Below are positions 62,916 through 64,000 of a stretch of 64,000 nucleotides of DNA, in pieces. A program made the translations under genes and the position numbers. Numbering within the stretch: the first letter of the stretch is position 1; every line of letters begins with the position of its first letter. The notes beneath the pieces were generated by a model. The model did no database searches. It was given only the letters and a program-made list of their open reading frames with translations, and was not told the DNA's origin. Source of the stretch: Dyadobacter sandarakinus (GTDB lineage Bacteria; Bacteroidota; Bacteroidia; Cytophagales; Spirosomataceae); assembly GCF_016894445.1 (NCBI RefSeq), contig NZ_CP056775.1, positions 4,156,001-4,220,000 of the forward strand, in the 5' to 3' direction.

Positions 62916-63575
62916 TTATTTCAGATCTCCTTTTTCTGCGTCTTTCTTCATGCTTTCATTTGCATAAATCGCCACTTCTACGCGGCGGTTTTTTTCACGG
63001 TTGGCCTCGCTGTCATTTGCAAACTTCGGCTGGGCTTCGCCGTACCATTTCGTATTCAGCCTGGATGAAGGCAGATTCTGTGATTCGAGATAAGACGATA
63101 CTGCCTTGGCGCGGCGCTTGGATAGCTTCATATTGTAATCGTCAGAGCCGGTATCATCCGTATGTCCTTCGAGCAGGATCTGCGTATCGTCGTACTTTGC
63201 CAGAATGCCCGCAACTTTGTTGAGCTCCTGTTTTGCATCATTGCTGAGTTCCGCCGAATTCAGCTTAAAAAGCAAGCCCGAATTGAATGTCAGGTTAATG
63301 CCCTCTCCTACCCGTTCCACCGTCGCATCGGGAATGGCCTGCTTCAGCTCCTCCGCCTGCTTGTCCATGTGCCGGCCAATGAGGTACCCCGCCGATCCGC
63401 CCACAGCTGCCCCGATCAGCGCCCCGATGGCCGTATTGTTCCCTGCGAGCTTACCCACTGCAGCTCCGGCCGCAGCGCCGCCCGCTACGCCGATACCTGT
63501 TCCTTTTTGTGTGTTGTTCAGGCTTTTACAGCCAAACAGAAATGCAAATGCTACTACTATTACGCTTTTTTTCAC
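62916..63575 (-). CDS. OmpA-family lipoprotein with glycine-zipper segment
   Basis: The protein has 219 residues. The lipobox FGC lipidates Cys16. Residues about 27-68 are a glycine-zipper (GVAGGAAAGAAVGKLAG, GAAVGGSAGYLIG) that may sit in a membrane. Residues about 95-205 are the OmpA-like peptidoglycan-binding domain, with ILLEGHTDDTGSDDYNMKLSKRRAKAV. It probably tethers the outer membrane to the cell wall. The TPR protein gene lies 27 bp upstream on the same strand and may be co-transcribed. Confidence 0.92.
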   Translation of the reverse strand: MKKSVIVVAFAFLFGCKSLNNTQKGTGIGVAGGAAAGAAVGKLAGNNTAIGALIGAAVGGSAGYLIGRHMDKQAEELKQAIPDATVERVGEGINLTFNSGLLFKLNSAELSNDAKQELNKVAGILAKYDDTQILLEGHTDDTGSDDYNMKLSKRRAKAVSSYLESQNLPSSRLNTKWYGEAQPKFANDSEANREKNRRVEVAIYANESMKKDAEKGDLK

Positions 63576-63602
63576 AACTGAAATGATTGATTTTCAAATT
63601 AA

Positions 63603-64000
63603 TTATTCACAAATCATGCTGGACAGCAGGTCAAGCTGCAAATTCTTCAGACCAAGTTCTGAGGCTTTCTGTGACTCTGCACAAAGATTTCGCTTTTCCT
63701 GAGCAGTCATCCTGCCCGACAGCTCCTTGATGTCCGTAGTCCCATACTTCTGATGCATCTCTTTCAGACGGGCCTCTGTTCTGATCTGGTATATTTCCAG
63801 ATCGTTTTTCCCCAGGTTCACAGCCTTATCGTATGCATTGAATGCCTGGTCGTACTGTTCCGCTTTTACAAGCATATCTCCTTTTTGTATGTAAAAAGCA
63901 GGATTTTCAGGATCGATCTCCATGGCTCTGGTCAGGTTTGAATCTGCTTCTGCCGACTTGTTAAGCTGAAAATCCAGCTGGGCAAGACGTGCGTACATGG
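63603..64000 (-). CDS. TPR protein, N-terminus outside window
   Basis: At least 131 residues, open to the right edge, so the true start is probably beyond it. RLAQLDFQLNKSAEADSNLTRAMEIDPENP and FYIQKGDMLVKAEQYDQAFNAYDKAVNLGKN are clear TPR units, followed by a charged helical tail ending LSSMICE. It is a protein-protein interaction scaffold; partners unknown. It precedes the OmpA-family lipoprotein gene by 27 bp. Confidence 0.8.
   Translation of the reverse strand, partial: MYARLAQLDFQLNKSAEADSNLTRAMEIDPENPAFYIQKGDMLVKAEQYDQAFNAYDKAVNLGKNDLEIYQIRTEARLKEMHQKYGTTDIKELSGRMTAQEKRNLCAESQKASELGLKNLQLDLLSSMICE

Overview
The window looks like a chromosomal segment of an aerobic Bacteroidota of the Cytophagales, probably Dyadobacter or a close relative. 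The genus is an inference. The supporting signs are several secreted proteins with type IX secretion (T9SS) type A C-terminal sorting domains, a GldA-type ABC ATPase, Bacteroidota -7 boxes (TAnnTTTG), starts with little Shine-Dalgarno signal, and families typical of the phylum (DUF5009, Ig_7-like repeats, DUF2256, DUF3253). I saw no rRNA genes and no CRISPR array.

Layout. 1-19.6 kb is host backbone: a truncated secreted repeat protein, two more secreted proteins, a serine hydrolase, a detached nuoL-nuoM pair, a lipoprotein, a DUF5009 membrane protein, a GldA-like ATPase preceded by an octamer tandem repeat, a family 3 glycosidase fused to a beta-lactamase-like domain, a giant Ig-repeat adhesin-like protein, tadA and a superoxide dismutase.

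19.76-31.57 kb is an integrated mobilizable element inserted in the 3' end of a tRNA-His gene, bounded by a 17-bp direct repeat. It has a tyrosine recombinase, a MobC/MobA mobilization pair, a nested inverted repeat that may be oriT, a strongly folded 116-nt palindrome, decayed gene remnants, and AT-rich cargo. The cargo is a membrane protein, a DUF2971 protein and a metallophosphoesterase (left arm), and a two-gene unit joining a large TIR-like protein to a cysteine desulfurase (right arm). The last pair is the best candidate for an undescribed, probably defensive, system. A relic of a second, related integrase is fused directly to the right attachment site, so this locus has been used more than once.

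31.7-64 kb is host backbone again, with small accessory modules. These are two secreted Asp-box proteins divergent from a membrane-anchored winged-helix regulator, two nucleotidyltransferase-type toxin-antitoxin-like pairs (40.8-42.0 and 45.1-45.8 kb), a HigBA-like pair (55.7-56.3 kb), an ABC-F ATPase, a MacB/FtsX-type permease, an HxlR-doxX divergent pair, topB, a carboxylesterase, an acyltransferase, a short-chain dehydrogenase and an OmpA-family lipoprotein. Several genes under 60 codons are annotated from direct reading (45133, 52049, 55317, 59436). A gene-free AT-rich stretch lies at 60.6-61.8 kb.
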